Source: Sinobaca qinghaiensis
GTDB lineage: Bacteria; Bacillota; Bacilli; Bacillales; Marinococcaceae
Direction: 5' to 3'
NCBI RefSeq assembly: GCF_003610495.1
Contig: NZ_RAPK01000007.1
Location: forward strand, 579,029-643,028
DNA length: 64,000 nt
A program made the position numbers and the translations under genes. This document shows, piece after piece, positions 18,151 to 27,612 of this stretch (positions within the stretch are counted from its first letter, which is position 1; each line of letters begins with the position of its first letter). Under the pieces are notes generated by a model. That model ran no database searches. It was given only the letters and a program-made list of their open reading frames with translations, and was not told the origin of the DNA.

Positions 18151-18192
18151 TGTGATATACTAATAGGTGTTTTATGTGATTAGTATAACATA
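18151..18192 (-). promoter_or_regulatory. gapB promoter region with two CcpN-like boxes
   Basis: TGTGATATACT (18151-18161, plus strand) and TATGTTATACT (18192-18182, minus strand) both fit the CcpN operator pattern TRTGHYATAYW. The second includes the probable gapB -10 TATACT. The boxes face each other across about 20 bases. The -35 is weak (GTTTCA). Confidence 0.65.
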
Positions 18193-18220
18193 ATAACCAA
18201 TAAATGAAACCTCATATCCG

Positions 18221-18260
18221 AAAAAAACAGGAATTACATTGAGTCATGTAATTCCTGTTT
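18221..18260 (-). terminator. Terminator after coaE
   Basis: A perfect 12-bp stem CAGGAATTACAT / ATGTAATTCCTG is followed by seven T on the minus strand. It closes polA-mutM-coaE and separates it from gapB. Confidence 0.92.
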
Positions 18261-18264
18261 CTGC

Positions 18265-18861
18265 TTATATTATCCATTGATATTTGCGGCTGAGCTGAAG
18301 AATCTGCTCCTTAGTTTCGTCTTCTGAACCGCTGTTGTCAATCACTTCATCAGCGTGCTGCTTCTTTTCATCTATTGGCATCTGGGAGGCTATCCGACTT
18401 TCTGCATCTTCTGCTCCCTGGTTATCTCGTTCCATTAACCGCTTTATTTGGGAAGCAGGATCAGTGTATACCAACACGACCAGATCTACCATGTGCTGCA
18501 GTTTACTTTCCACCAGCAGCGGAATATCAAATACAATATGATTGTGTCCCTGTTTCTGCAGCATTTCTTTTTTTTCTATCATTCGCTGGCGTACTGCCGG
18601 ATGAACAATCTGATTAAGCAGTTCCCGTTTTTCCTGATTCGAAAAGATTATCCTTCCTAATTCTTTTCGATTAATAGATCCATCCTTTTCAAGCACCTCA
18701 GTGCCAAAATGATCTATTATTTGACTGTACGCTTTTTCCCCGGGTTCCACTACTTCTCTCGCTACTTTATCTGCATCCACTACGGGCAGCCCCTGTTTCA
18801 TTAACAAACCGGCCACCTTGCTTTTTCCTGTAGCAATGCCCCCTGTAAGCCCGATAATCAC
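18265..18861 (-). CDS. coaE: Dephospho-CoA kinase
   Basis: A 198-residue P-loop kinase with Walker A GLTGGIATGKS at 4-14. It phosphorylates dephospho-CoA in the last step of CoA synthesis. The length is standard. It starts 17 bases after the mutM stop; in B. subtilis the sporulation membrane gene ytaF lies between the two and is absent here. Confidence 0.97.
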   Translation of the reverse strand: MIIGLTGGIATGKSKVAGLLMKQGLPVVDADKVAREVVEPGEKAYSQIIDHFGTEVLEKDGSINRKELGRIIFSNQEKRELLNQIVHPAVRQRMIEKKEMLQKQGHNHIVFDIPLLVESKLQHMVDLVVLVYTDPASQIKRLMERDNQGAEDAESRIASQMPIDEKKQHADEVIDNSGSEDETKEQILQLSRKYQWII

Positions 18862-18878
18862 CGAATCGCTCCTTTACT

Positions 18879-19703
18879 TTATCTCTGGCAGGATGGGCAG
18901 TAATGAGTGCCCCTGCCTGCTTCTATCATTTTCTCTATAGGCGTGCCGCACTGTTTGCAGGGTTCATCCCTTCGTGCATACACATAAAGCTGATTTTGAA
19001 ACATTCCCATTTCTCCCTGGCCGTTCACATAGGAACGCACGGAACTTCCTCCGCTCGCTATAGCTTCGGCAATGGTCGCTGTTATTTCTTTATGAAGGCC
19101 TGCTATCTGCCCGTTATTTAACAGCCTGGCTTTTTTGTTGGGCATAATGCCTGACCGGAATAATGATTCATCGACGTAGATATTGCCCAGCCCTGCTATG
19201 GCACGTTGATCGAGCAGTACTGTTTTTATCGTCCGGCTCGTTTTTGCGAATATCTGCTGAAGGTAGGCCGGTGTAAAAGATGGATCGTTTACCGGCTCCG
19301 GTCCCAGCTGTGACAACGGCAGACTTGTTTGTTCTTCACCGGGGTTAAAAATGTGCATCGTACCAAACTTTCGGACGTCCCGGTAGCGCAGCTCTGTGCC
19401 GTCGGTGAAATGAAACCGCACATGAGTGTGTTTATCCGGCTCGCTGCCGGCGGCCATTTCGTAACGCCCTTCCATTCTAAGGTGCGATACCATCACATAA
19501 TCATCGAGAACAAAAGATAAAAATTTGCCCCTTCTTGCCACCCGGTGGATTTTCTGGCCGGACAGCATCATGACGAACGCTTCCGCATCGTCCGGCCGTT
19601 TGATCATTTTCGGCCAGCCGACCTCTATTTTTTCAAGCGTTTTTCCTGCTACCAGGTGATTTAATGTTTCTTTCACTGTTTCTACTTCTGGAAGTTCAGG
19701 CAT
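18879..19703 (-). CDS. mutM: Formamidopyrimidine-DNA glycosylase
   Basis: A 274-residue bifunctional glycosylase/AP lyase that removes 8-oxoguanine. It begins with the invariant PELPEVETV (catalytic Pro2 and Glu3). It has the helix-two-turn-helix region near LLDQRAIAGLGNIYVDE, and ends with a zinc finger CKQC...CPSC. It sits between polA and coaE, likely cotranscribed. Confidence 0.98.
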   Translation of the reverse strand: MPELPEVETVKETLNHLVAGKTLEKIEVGWPKMIKRPDDAEAFVMMLSGQKIHRVARRGKFLSFVLDDYVMVSHLRMEGRYEMAAGSEPDKHTHVRFHFTDGTELRYRDVRKFGTMHIFNPGEEQTSLPLSQLGPEPVNDPSFTPAYLQQIFAKTSRTIKTVLLDQRAIAGLGNIYVDESLFRSGIMPNKKARLLNNGQIAGLHKEITATIAEAIASGGSSVRSYVNGQGEMGMFQNQLYVYARRDEPCKQCGTPIEKMIEAGRGTHYCPSCQR

Positions 19704-19717
19704 TTCCTATGCTCTCC

Positions 19718-22345
19718 TTATTTTGCATCGTACCAGGTGTCCCCGTAGGAAACATCTGCTTTTAATGGAACGTCCAGCTTCATAGTCCTCGCCATAACAT
19801 CCGGCACGAGTGCTTCCATTTCTTTTAGTTCATGCTCCGGCACTTCAAAAATCAATTCATCGTGTACCTGAAGAAGCATTCTGCTTTCCAGCTGCTTTTC
19901 TTCCAGCGCATGTGTTACATCTACCATAGCTTTTTTAATAATATCTGCAGCCGTCCCCTGAATGGGGGTATTCATCGCCGTACGCTCCGCAAAGCTTCTT
20001 CTATTAAAATTGCTGCTTGTTATTTCCGGAAGATACCGACGTCTATTTAAAAGAGTCGTTACATACCCATATTCTCGTGCCTGTTCTTTAATAGAATCCA
20101 TGTAGTCACGGACTTTCGGATAGCTTGCTAAATACCGGTCGATAAATTCCTGAGCTTCTTTCCTTGGAATTGAAAGGCTCTGGGAAAGGCCGTAATCGGA
20201 TATACCATAAACGATGCCGAAATTTACCGCTTTGGCACTTCTGCGCATGTTTCCTGTTACATCTTCTTCTTTTACATGAAATACGTCCATGGCAGTTTTC
20301 GTGTGGACGTCCATTTCATTGCGGAACGCCTCCAGCAGACCTTCATCTCCTGCAATATGGGCAAGCACGCGCAGTTCAATCTGAGAATAGTCCGCGGCCA
20401 GAATGCTCCAGCCTTTATCCGAAGAAGTAAAGGCTTTACGGATTTTCCGGCCTTCCTCAAGGCGGATGGGAATATTCTGCAGATTGGGCTCGGTGGAACT
20501 CAGCCTGCCTGTCTGGGTCAGTGCCTGGTTAAACATTGTGTGTATTTTATGAGTATCCTCATGTACTACTTTTAAAAGACCTTCCACGTAGGTAGACTGC
20601 AGCTTCGATACCTGCCTGTACAATAGCAGTTTAGGAATAATTTCATGCTGATCGGCCAGCTTCTCCAGTACATCAGCTGAAGTGGAATAGCCTGTCTTCG
20701 TTTTTTTCAAGGGAGGAAGCCCCAGTTTTTCAAATAAAATCGGCCCCAGCTGTTTAGGCGAATTAATATTAAATTCTGTTCCCGCAAGTTCATGTATTTC
20801 TTTTTCCAGCGTCTGCAGCCGGCCCGTCAGTTCTTCTCCCATCGCTTTCAGCTGATCTGTATCTACCGTAATACCCGTTTTCTCCATCTTTCCAAGAATG
20901 AGAGAAAGAGGCAGTTCCAGATCTTTAAACAGCTCAAACTGTTCGTTTTCTTTCAGTTTTTTTTCAAGGACATTTTTCAACTCAAATATAGCAAGTCCTT
21001 TGCGCACTAAATGCTCTGACAGCTTATCCTCATCCGGTCGGCCGCGCTTTGCACCTTTCCCGAAAACCGCGTCATCACTGTCTATTTTCTTCTGCGCATT
21101 CCGTTCAGCAATATCTGCCACCTGATGGGAGCCGGCGGATGGATCAATCAGGTAGGAGGCAATGAGAATGTCGTGGGTAACACCTGCAAGTTCAATGCCT
21201 TTCCATCCAAGGGCCACTACGGCACGTTTCGTATCCGCCATATATTTTTCCTGTTTTGGATCTGCAGCCCATACTTTAAAGGCATCGGAAGCTAAAGCCG
21301 CTTCCGTTGAAATATAATAGGCTCCTGATTCATTAACAATGGAAATTCCCCAAATGTCGGCTTCATGGTAATTTTCACTCGGTACTTCTACAATCAGCGC
21401 AGAAGGAGAAGCGAGCATCTCTTGCGTGACTTCTTTTTCCACCGTTGTGAAATGGATCTCCTCCAATTCCTGCGACGCTTCTTCTTCTGTATCAAATTTA
21501 TTAAGTAACGATTCAAACTCCAGCTCTTTAAACAAAGCAATAATCTTATCCGTGTTGTAACCTTTTCGCGCAGCGTCTTCTATAGTTACCGTTAACGGCG
21601 CATTCGTTTCAATAACAGCCAGCTGCTTACTCATCATCGCCTGTTCTTTGTTTTCTTCCAGGCGTTCCTTCATTTTCTTTCCGGAAATCTGGTCAATAGA
21701 ATCAAGCACCTTTTCTATCGTGCCAAATTCATGCAGAAGCTTTAAAGCCGTTTTTTCCCCGACTCCCGGAACGCCGGGAATATTATCCGAGCTGTCTCCC
21801 ATTAATCCTTTCATGTCAACAATTCGTGCCGGCTCAAAACCATAGCGTTCCTGCATCGCTTCAGGTGTGTACGTTTCTACATTTGTGATCCCTTTTTTTG
21901 TTAACGCCACACTCGTTTTCTCTGAGACAAGCTGCAGCAGATCTTTATCACCGGAATATATTTTTACGTCCCAGCCTTCTTTTTCCGCTTTGGAAGCCAG
22001 CGTACCGATAATATCATCGGCCTCGTAATTTTTCACTTCCGTATAGGCAATATCAAATGCTTCCAGCAGTTCTCTCATCAATGGAAGCTGTTCCGAAAGT
22101 TCTCCCGGCGTTTTCTGCCGTCCTGATTTATATTCTTTAAACGTTTCATGCCGAAACGTTGTTTTACCTGCATCAAAGGCAACCAAAAGGTGGGAAGGAT
22201 TTTCTTCTTCCAGCACTTTGAGAAGCATCGTTGTGAAACCATACACAGCGTTTGTGTACACGCCTTTTTTGTTGTTTAAAAGAGGCAGGGCAAAAAAAGC
22301 CCGGTAGGCAATACTATTTCCATCAATTAATACTAGTTTATTCAC
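19718..22345 (-). CDS. polA: DNA polymerase I
   Basis: An 875-residue family A polymerase for Okazaki fragment processing and repair. It has the 5' nuclease domain (1-~290, with YEADDIIGTLA and YSGDKDLLQLV). Next comes a 3'-5' exonuclease-like domain that lacks the usual DEDD residues, as in other bacilli. The polymerase domain shows motif A DYSQIELRVLAHI, motif B RRSAKAVNFGIVYG and motif C LQVHDELIFEVP. The start is GTG at 22345 behind GGAGG. First gene of polA-mutM-coaE. Confidence 0.98.
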   Translation of the reverse strand: MNKLVLIDGNSIAYRAFFALPLLNNKKGVYTNAVYGFTTMLLKVLEEENPSHLLVAFDAGKTTFRHETFKEYKSGRQKTPGELSEQLPLMRELLEAFDIAYTEVKNYEADDIIGTLASKAEKEGWDVKIYSGDKDLLQLVSEKTSVALTKKGITNVETYTPEAMQERYGFEPARIVDMKGLMGDSSDNIPGVPGVGEKTALKLLHEFGTIEKVLDSIDQISGKKMKERLEENKEQAMMSKQLAVIETNAPLTVTIEDAARKGYNTDKIIALFKELEFESLLNKFDTEEEASQELEEIHFTTVEKEVTQEMLASPSALIVEVPSENYHEADIWGISIVNESGAYYISTEAALASDAFKVWAADPKQEKYMADTKRAVVALGWKGIELAGVTHDILIASYLIDPSAGSHQVADIAERNAQKKIDSDDAVFGKGAKRGRPDEDKLSEHLVRKGLAIFELKNVLEKKLKENEQFELFKDLELPLSLILGKMEKTGITVDTDQLKAMGEELTGRLQTLEKEIHELAGTEFNINSPKQLGPILFEKLGLPPLKKTKTGYSTSADVLEKLADQHEIIPKLLLYRQVSKLQSTYVEGLLKVVHEDTHKIHTMFNQALTQTGRLSSTEPNLQNIPIRLEEGRKIRKAFTSSDKGWSILAADYSQIELRVLAHIAGDEGLLEAFRNEMDVHTKTAMDVFHVKEEDVTGNMRRSAKAVNFGIVYGISDYGLSQSLSIPRKEAQEFIDRYLASYPKVRDYMDSIKEQAREYGYVTTLLNRRRYLPEITSSNFNRRSFAERTAMNTPIQGTAADIIKKAMVDVTHALEEKQLESRMLLQVHDELIFEVPEHELKEMEALVPDVMARTMKLDVPLKADVSYGDTWYDAK

Positions 22346-22634
22346 GATAAAACCTCCGTCATCCCGTTTTCATACCTATTATATTTTATCATACATTCCT
22401 TTTACCAGAGAGGGAAAAGCAGTGCATGCCCGGACGCTTTTTATTCCCGCTGCTGCAGAAAGACAAAGAAAAAGACGAGGCCCAAGGGGGGGCACTCGTC
22501 TTTAAGGGGATGTTGCTCCACTAAAGATTTTAAGGGATGAGGTATAAAATCTCCAGAAGAGGAAACCGTTCTATTTCATCATAACCGCTGAACGTAAATC
22601 ATTTATTGATTCATTGTAAATTGTTTGTAAATAT
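22346..22634. other. Intergenic region between phoR and polA
   Basis: No gene is seen. It holds the phoPR terminator, a second inverted repeat AGATTTTA...TAAAATCT at about 22525-22551 between the phoR stop and that terminator, and AT-rich sequence before polA with TATAAT-like elements near 22380-22390 but no clear -35. Confidence 0.6.
22470..22503 (-). terminator. Terminator after phoPR
   Basis: AAAGACGAG and CTCGTCTTT form the stem, with inner GCCC/GGGC pairing, followed by TTC on the minus strand. Confidence 0.82.
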
Positions 22635-24386
22635 TTAGAAATCCTGCCTGCTGGTATGGGAAGGAAAAGAAATAATAAAAGCTGTCCCTTCCCCTACTTG
22701 GCTCTCCACTCTTATTTTTCCTTTATGAGCCTCCACAAGATGCTTGACGATCGCCAGGCCAAGGCCTGTTCCTCCTGAATTTCTGCTTCTTGCTTTATCA
22801 ACACGGTAAAACCTTTCAAAAATCCGGGGCTGCTCTTCCTTTGCAATCCCTATACCTGAATCCTGGATTCTCCAAAGCGTTTCTGTTTCTGACTGGGTAA
22901 TTAGAATTTGGATGGAGCCGTGATCCGGCGTATAGCTGATAGCATTGTCCACCAAATTTATCATTACCTGCTTCAGCCGTCCTGCATCCCCTCTCATAAC
23001 AATATTTTCATCGCACTGAATATCGATATGATGAGACTTGGATTCAAACTTCGGGCGCAGCAGGCTGACCGCTTCTCCGATTAATGACAAAGGAGCAATA
23101 TCCTGCATATACAAATTAAAATGCTCCTGTTCGATCCGGGAAAGCTCGAGAAGATCAGAAATTAAATCCTGAAGACGATCGCTCTCATTCCATATTATTT
23201 CCAGAAACTGCCTGGTTAACTCCGGGTCGTGCATGGCTCCATCCAATAACGTTTCGGCGAAGCCTTTTAAAGAAGTAACCGGCGTTTTTAATTCATGAGA
23301 GACATTTGCTACAAAATCCTTGCGCACATTTTCCAGCTTCTTCAATTCTGAAATATCGTGCATGACTAATACAATTCCACGTATTTTATCCTGATCTCCT
23401 AAAATAGGCGCTCCGTAAACGTCATAGTGCTTAATTCCCGACGCAGCGGCAAGCTGCACCTGATCGCGGACTTTTACTTCTGTTAAAAAGATTTCCTGGA
23501 TTAATTTAATCAGGTTTTTTTCTTCAATAACTTCATAATATAAGTAGTCCAGCCATTCATCCGTATCTACTTCAAAAATATCTTTGCAGTATTGATTAAT
23601 CAGCGTTATGTCGCCGCGGTTGCTTATAAATATCAACCCGCTTCCCATGTGGTCAATTAACGCTTCCAGCCGCTCCTGCTGGGACTGATAGCTCGACGTA
23701 ATCTGATCAAGGTTATACGCCGTCATGTTCATTGACCGGGTGAGCTGGCCGATTTCATCTTTCGAGTTGCTGTATGCTCTCGCTTTAAAATTACCCTTTG
23801 CCAGTTCCCGCGCCACGCTGGATACTTCGTCAATGGGGGCCGTCATTTGGTTGGCAATTCTAAACGCAATCGTTGAGATAATAATGAAAGCGACAGCAAA
23901 GCTGGCTGTAATAATCCAATACAACTGCGTGTTTACAGCTTCCACCTGATCCATCGGGAATGCCAGCCGGACATAACCGTCTTCAAAAGGCTCGGCATAG
24001 TAAAGCAGTCTTTCTCCGGACGTTTCGCTCACTCTGATATGATATCCATCTGCTTCTCCCGCATTCTGGATCTCCGGTCGTTCTAAATGATTCTCCATTT
24101 CAGAAGCTTCTGCGGTCGAATCACCTATTACCCCGCCGTTATTGTTTAAAATAGTGACGCGCACTTCCAGATCCTCTTCCACTCTGTCTGCAAATGCCTG
24201 CCACTCTTCCTGGTTTAGTTCTGTTATGGCCGTCGCCGTAAACCGGGCTTCTTTACTCAAACGTTCCACCAGCTGGTCCGTGTAATACCCCTGCATTAAG
24301 TTACTGATTAAAAACCCCAATGAAACAAGTACAAAAAAGATAGCTGTTATAATGCCAAGAATCAATCTCGTCCGAAATCGCTTCAT
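22635..24386 (-). CDS. phoR: Phosphate-regulon sensor histidine kinase PhoR
   Basis: A 583-residue membrane kinase. TM1 is at about 8-30 and TM2 at about 155-177, with an extracytoplasmic domain between. A HAMP domain (178-232) and a PAS domain (about 240-345) follow. The HisKA domain has H364 in VSHELKTPV, and the ATPase domain has NLVDNAISYTP, DSGIGI and GTGLGLAI. It phosphorylates PhoP when phosphate is low. Its start overlaps the phoP stop by 4 bases, so the pair is translationally coupled. Confidence 0.95.
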   Translation of the reverse strand: MKRFRTRLILGIITAIFFVLVSLGFLISNLMQGYYTDQLVERLSKEARFTATAITELNQEEWQAFADRVEEDLEVRVTILNNNGGVIGDSTAEASEMENHLERPEIQNAGEADGYHIRVSETSGERLLYYAEPFEDGYVRLAFPMDQVEAVNTQLYWIITASFAVAFIIISTIAFRIANQMTAPIDEVSSVARELAKGNFKARAYSNSKDEIGQLTRSMNMTAYNLDQITSSYQSQQERLEALIDHMGSGLIFISNRGDITLINQYCKDIFEVDTDEWLDYLYYEVIEEKNLIKLIQEIFLTEVKVRDQVQLAAASGIKHYDVYGAPILGDQDKIRGIVLVMHDISELKKLENVRKDFVANVSHELKTPVTSLKGFAETLLDGAMHDPELTRQFLEIIWNESDRLQDLISDLLELSRIEQEHFNLYMQDIAPLSLIGEAVSLLRPKFESKSHHIDIQCDENIVMRGDAGRLKQVMINLVDNAISYTPDHGSIQILITQSETETLWRIQDSGIGIAKEEQPRIFERFYRVDKARSRNSGGTGLGLAIVKHLVEAHKGKIRVESQVGEGTAFIISFPSHTSRQDF

Positions 24387-25093
24387 GCGGAAGGAGGTCC
24401 CTCAAATTTATACCCCAGTCCTCTTATCGTTTTGATAAAAGTTGGTTTCTTGGCAGCTGGTTCGATTTTTTCACGAAGATGGCTGATATGTACATCTACA
24501 ATGCGTGTATCGCCGACAAATTCATAATTCCATACGGCATTCAACAGCTGATCTCTTGTAAGAACCCGTCCTTTATTATTTGTTAAATACAATAGCAGTT
24601 CAAATTCTTTCGGAGTCAGTTCCAACGCCTTGCCATCTGCGATAACTTCATAGTTATCCGGATAGATCGTCAGATGCCCAATTACTTTCTTTTTCACTTC
24701 CTCTTTCACTTCGGTGCCTGCTGTATTGTCAACACGACGCAGAATAGCCTTCACCCGCGCAACAAGCTCTCTCGGGCTGAAAGGCTTCGTCATATAATCA
24801 TCTGCCCCAAGTTCAAGACCCAGCACTTTATCAAATTCATCATCTTTTGCCGTAAGCATCAGGATCGGCATATGATATTTTTCCTGGCGTATCTGCCTGC
24901 AGACTTCAAGACCATCCATCTCCGGTATCATTAAATCCAGAACAATTAAGTCGTAGGATTCACTTTTCGCTTTCTGCAGGGCTTCTTTTCCATCCGAAGC
25001 CGTATCGATTGTAAAACCTGCCTGCTTTAAATTATACGTAATTAACGTAAGAATTGACTCTTCATCATCAACAACCAACAACCGCTGTGCCAT
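24383..25093 (-). CDS. phoP: Phosphate-regulon response regulator PhoP
   Basis: A 236-residue OmpR-family regulator. The receiver has the acidic pocket VDDEES and phospho-acceptor D53 in VLDLMIPEMDG. The C-terminal winged helix (about 140-232) ends in ETIRGLGYKF-type sequence (KTIRGLGYKFE). It binds Pho boxes to switch phosphate genes. It lies directly upstream of phoR and downstream of mdh, as in B. subtilis. Confidence 0.96.
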   Translation of the reverse strand: MAQRLLVVDDEESILTLITYNLKQAGFTIDTASDGKEALQKAKSESYDLIVLDLMIPEMDGLEVCRQIRQEKYHMPILMLTAKDDEFDKVLGLELGADDYMTKPFSPRELVARVKAILRRVDNTAGTEVKEEVKKKVIGHLTIYPDNYEVIADGKALELTPKEFELLLYLTNNKGRVLTRDQLLNAVWNYEFVGDTRIVDVHISHLREKIEPAAKKPTFIKTIRGLGYKFEGPPSA

Positions 25094-25221
25094 TTTTTTC
25101 CCCCATTCGCTTTTATATACCCTAATTATAAAAGCATAACTTTGAACGAATTTCTTCTTCTTTTCTTCTATCTTACTATACTTTCTTCCGTTTGCTCAAA
25201 TTCTTATCTTTTTATAATAAT

Positions 25222-25255
25222 AAAAAAACGGCTCCCTTGAAGGGAACCGTTTTTT
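25222..25255 (-). terminator. Terminator after mdh
   Basis: ACGGTTCCCTT-CAAGGGAGCCGT forms a strong stem flanked by A and T runs. On the minus strand it ends citZ-icd-mdh. Confidence 0.92.
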
Positions 25256-25258
25256 GTA

Positions 25259-26203
25259 TTATTCAGCAGGCAGGGCTTCCATAACAGCTTTAACTGATTC
25301 AACCGATTTGGCCATGGCCGTCTTTTCATCTTCTGTGAGATCAAGCTCAATAATCTTCTCGATGCCATCGCCGCCAAGAACGGTAGGAACACCAAGATAA
25401 AGATCATTATAGCCGTATTCGCCTTCAAGATAGGCAATAGTAGGAATGATACGCTTCTTATCTTTCAGGATAGCTTCCACCATTTGTGTAATAGAAGCTC
25501 CAGGTGCGTAATACGCACTCCCGTTTCCAAGAAGGGAAACGATTTCGCCGCCGCCTTTTCTCGTTCTTTCGACGATAGCATCGATTCTTTCCTGGGAAAG
25601 AAGAGAAGTAAGCGGGACGCCTCCTACGCTGGAATAACGGATTAAAGGCACCATGTCATCGCCGTGTCCGCCAAGAACAAAGCCCTGTACATCTTCTACA
25701 GAATAGCCGAGCTCCTGAGAAACAAACGTGCGGAACCTTGCGGAATCCAATACGCCTGACTGCCCGATAACACGATTTTTAGGAAAACCAGATTCTTTAT
25801 ACACAGTGTACGTCATCGCATCCGCCGGATTTGTCAGAACAATAATATAACACTCCGGAGAATGCTTAACAATTTCCCGCGTTACCGACTTCATTATTTT
25901 TGCATTGGTGTTTACAAGATCATCTCTGCTCATACCGGGCTTTCTGGCAATACCGGCTGTAATAACTACTACGTCAGAACCTGCTGTATCTTTATAGTCT
26001 GATGTTCCAGTTACGTTCACATCAGCGCCCTGAACAGGCGTCGACTCAAGCATATCAAGAGCCTTTCCTTTAGTCGGGCCTTCCATGTCAGGAATGTCGA
26101 CAAGAACGACATCTGCAAGTTCTTTCTGAGCAGTCATTATAGCTGTTGTTGCACCTGTAAAACCACTACCGATAACGGATACTTTTCTGCGTTTAATAGC
26201 CAT
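25259..26203 (-). CDS. mdh: Malate dehydrogenase
   Basis: A 314-residue LDH-like malate dehydrogenase that oxidises malate to oxaloacetate with NAD. Visible are the nucleotide fold [10 protein letters not shown] (12-21) with the ribose-binding Asp in VVLVDIP, substrate Arg residues around [10 protein letters not shown], and catalytic H180 in [11 protein letters not shown]. It lies 24 bases after icd in the citZ-icd-mdh unit. Confidence 0.98.
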   Translation of the reverse strand: MAIKRRKVSVIGSGFTGATTAIMTAQKELADVVLVDIPDMEGPTKGKALDMLESTPVQGADVNVTGTSDYKDTAGSDVVVITAGIARKPGMSRDDLVNTNAKIMKSVTREIVKHSPECYIIVLTNPADAMTYTVYKESGFPKNRVIGQSGVLDSARFRTFVSQELGYSVEDVQGFVLGGHGDDMVPLIRYSSVGGVPLTSLLSQERIDAIVERTRKGGGEIVSLLGNGSAYYAPGASITQMVEAILKDKKRIIPTIAYLEGEYGYNDLYLGVPTVLGGDGIEKIIELDLTEDEKTAMAKSVESVKAVMEALPAE

Positions 26204-26227
26204 CTTTATTTCCTCCCAGTATCGTAA

Positions 26228-27496
26228 TTACATGTTTTTGATAAGAGCATCTCCAAATTCAGAGCATTTTACTTCCGTAGCGCCATCCATTAAACGGGCA
26301 AAGTCATATGTTACTACTTTGCTTGCAATGGTCTTGTCCATAGAACCAAGTACAAGATCAGCTGCTTCGTTCCAGCCTAGGTGGCGGAGCATAAGCTCTC
26401 CGGAAAGAATAACAGAAGATGGATTCACTTTATCAAGTCCTGCATACTTAGGAGCTGTACCGTGTGTTGCTTCAAAGATCGCGTGGCCTGTTTCATAGTT
26501 AATGTTTGCACCAGGTGCAATACCAATACCGCCGACCTGTGCTGCAAGAGCATCAGATACATAGTCACCGTTAAGGTTCATTGTTGCTACAACATCAAAT
26601 TCTTTTGGACGTGTAAGAATCTGCTGAAGGAAGATATCAGCAATCGAATCTTTTACGATGATTTTGCCGTCTTTTTCTGCTTTATCCTGTGCTTCATTTG
26701 CTGCTTCTTTTCCTTCTTTTTCTACAATTTCATCATACTGAGCCCATGTGAAGACTTTTTCGCCGTACTCTCTTTCAGCAAGCTCATAGCCCCATGTCTT
26801 AAAGGCACCTTCCGTAAACTTCATGATGTTACCTTTATGCACAAGCGTTACTGTCTTAAGATTTTCTTCAAGTGCATAATCAATTGCTGAGCGGACAAGG
26901 CGCTCTGTACCTTCTTTAGAGATAGGCTTAATTCCAATACCGGATGTTTCAGGGAAGCGGATGCCGGTTACTCCCATTTCTTTCTGAAGAAAATCAATAA
27001 CCTTCTTCGCATCATCTGTTCCCTGCTTGTACTCAATTCCTGCATAAATATCTTCCGTGTTCTCGCGGAAAATAACCATGTTAACGTCTTCAGGACGCTT
27101 AACTGGTGAAGGTACATTAGTGAAGTGACGAACAGGACGAAGGCACGTGAAAAGATCCAGACGCTGACGCAGGGCTACGTTCAATGAACGGATTCCTCCG
27201 CCGATTGGAGTAGTTAATGGTCCTTTGATAGCAATAAGGTATTCACGGATTGCCTCAAGGGACTCTTCCGGAAGCCACTCTCCTGTTTTGTTATATGCTT
27301 TTTCTCCAACGAGAATTTCTTTCCAGTGGATTTTCTTTTCGCCATTGTAAGCTTTCTCAACGGCAGCATCCAATACTTTTTCAGCTGCAGCCCAGATGTC
27401 CGGTCCAATACCGTCACCTTCAATATAAGGAATTACCGGATTATTTGGTACGTTTAATACTCCGTCATTTGTTGTAATTTTTTGTCCATTAGCCAT
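26228..27496 (-). CDS. icd: Isocitrate dehydrogenase (NADP)
   Basis: A 422-residue dimeric NADP enzyme, isocitrate to 2-oxoglutarate. The substrate loop [12 protein letters not shown] has Ser104, the site phosphorylated in the E. coli enzyme; [14 protein letters not shown] lies in the cofactor region. The length is typical for bacilli. Between citZ and icd lies a perfect 14-bp inverted repeat. Confidence 0.98.
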   Translation of the reverse strand: MANGQKITTNDGVLNVPNNPVIPYIEGDGIGPDIWAAAEKVLDAAVEKAYNGEKKIHWKEILVGEKAYNKTGEWLPEESLEAIREYLIAIKGPLTTPIGGGIRSLNVALRQRLDLFTCLRPVRHFTNVPSPVKRPEDVNMVIFRENTEDIYAGIEYKQGTDDAKKVIDFLQKEMGVTGIRFPETSGIGIKPISKEGTERLVRSAIDYALEENLKTVTLVHKGNIMKFTEGAFKTWGYELAEREYGEKVFTWAQYDEIVEKEGKEAANEAQDKAEKDGKIIVKDSIADIFLQQILTRPKEFDVVATMNLNGDYVSDALAAQVGGIGIAPGANINYETGHAIFEATHGTAPKYAGLDKVNPSSVILSGELMLRHLGWNEAADLVLGSMDKTIASKVVTYDFARLMDGATEVKCSEFGDALIKNM

Positions 27497-27564
27497 TTCA
27501 AAAAAACCTCCTACTTAGAATAAGTGAACCACTATTTATTTTAATGTTGTCCTGCGGCAGAGTA

Positions 27565-27594
27565 AAGAGAATAAAGGAAATCCTTTATTCTCTT
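27565..27594 (-). other. Perfect inverted repeat between citZ and icd
   Basis: Plus strand AAGAGAATAAAGGA, two bases, then its exact reverse complement. There is no T run afterwards, so it may act as an mRNA stability or processing element rather than a full terminator. Confidence 0.65.
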
Positions 27595-27612
27595 ACTATT
27601 GCAATGCCGCTA

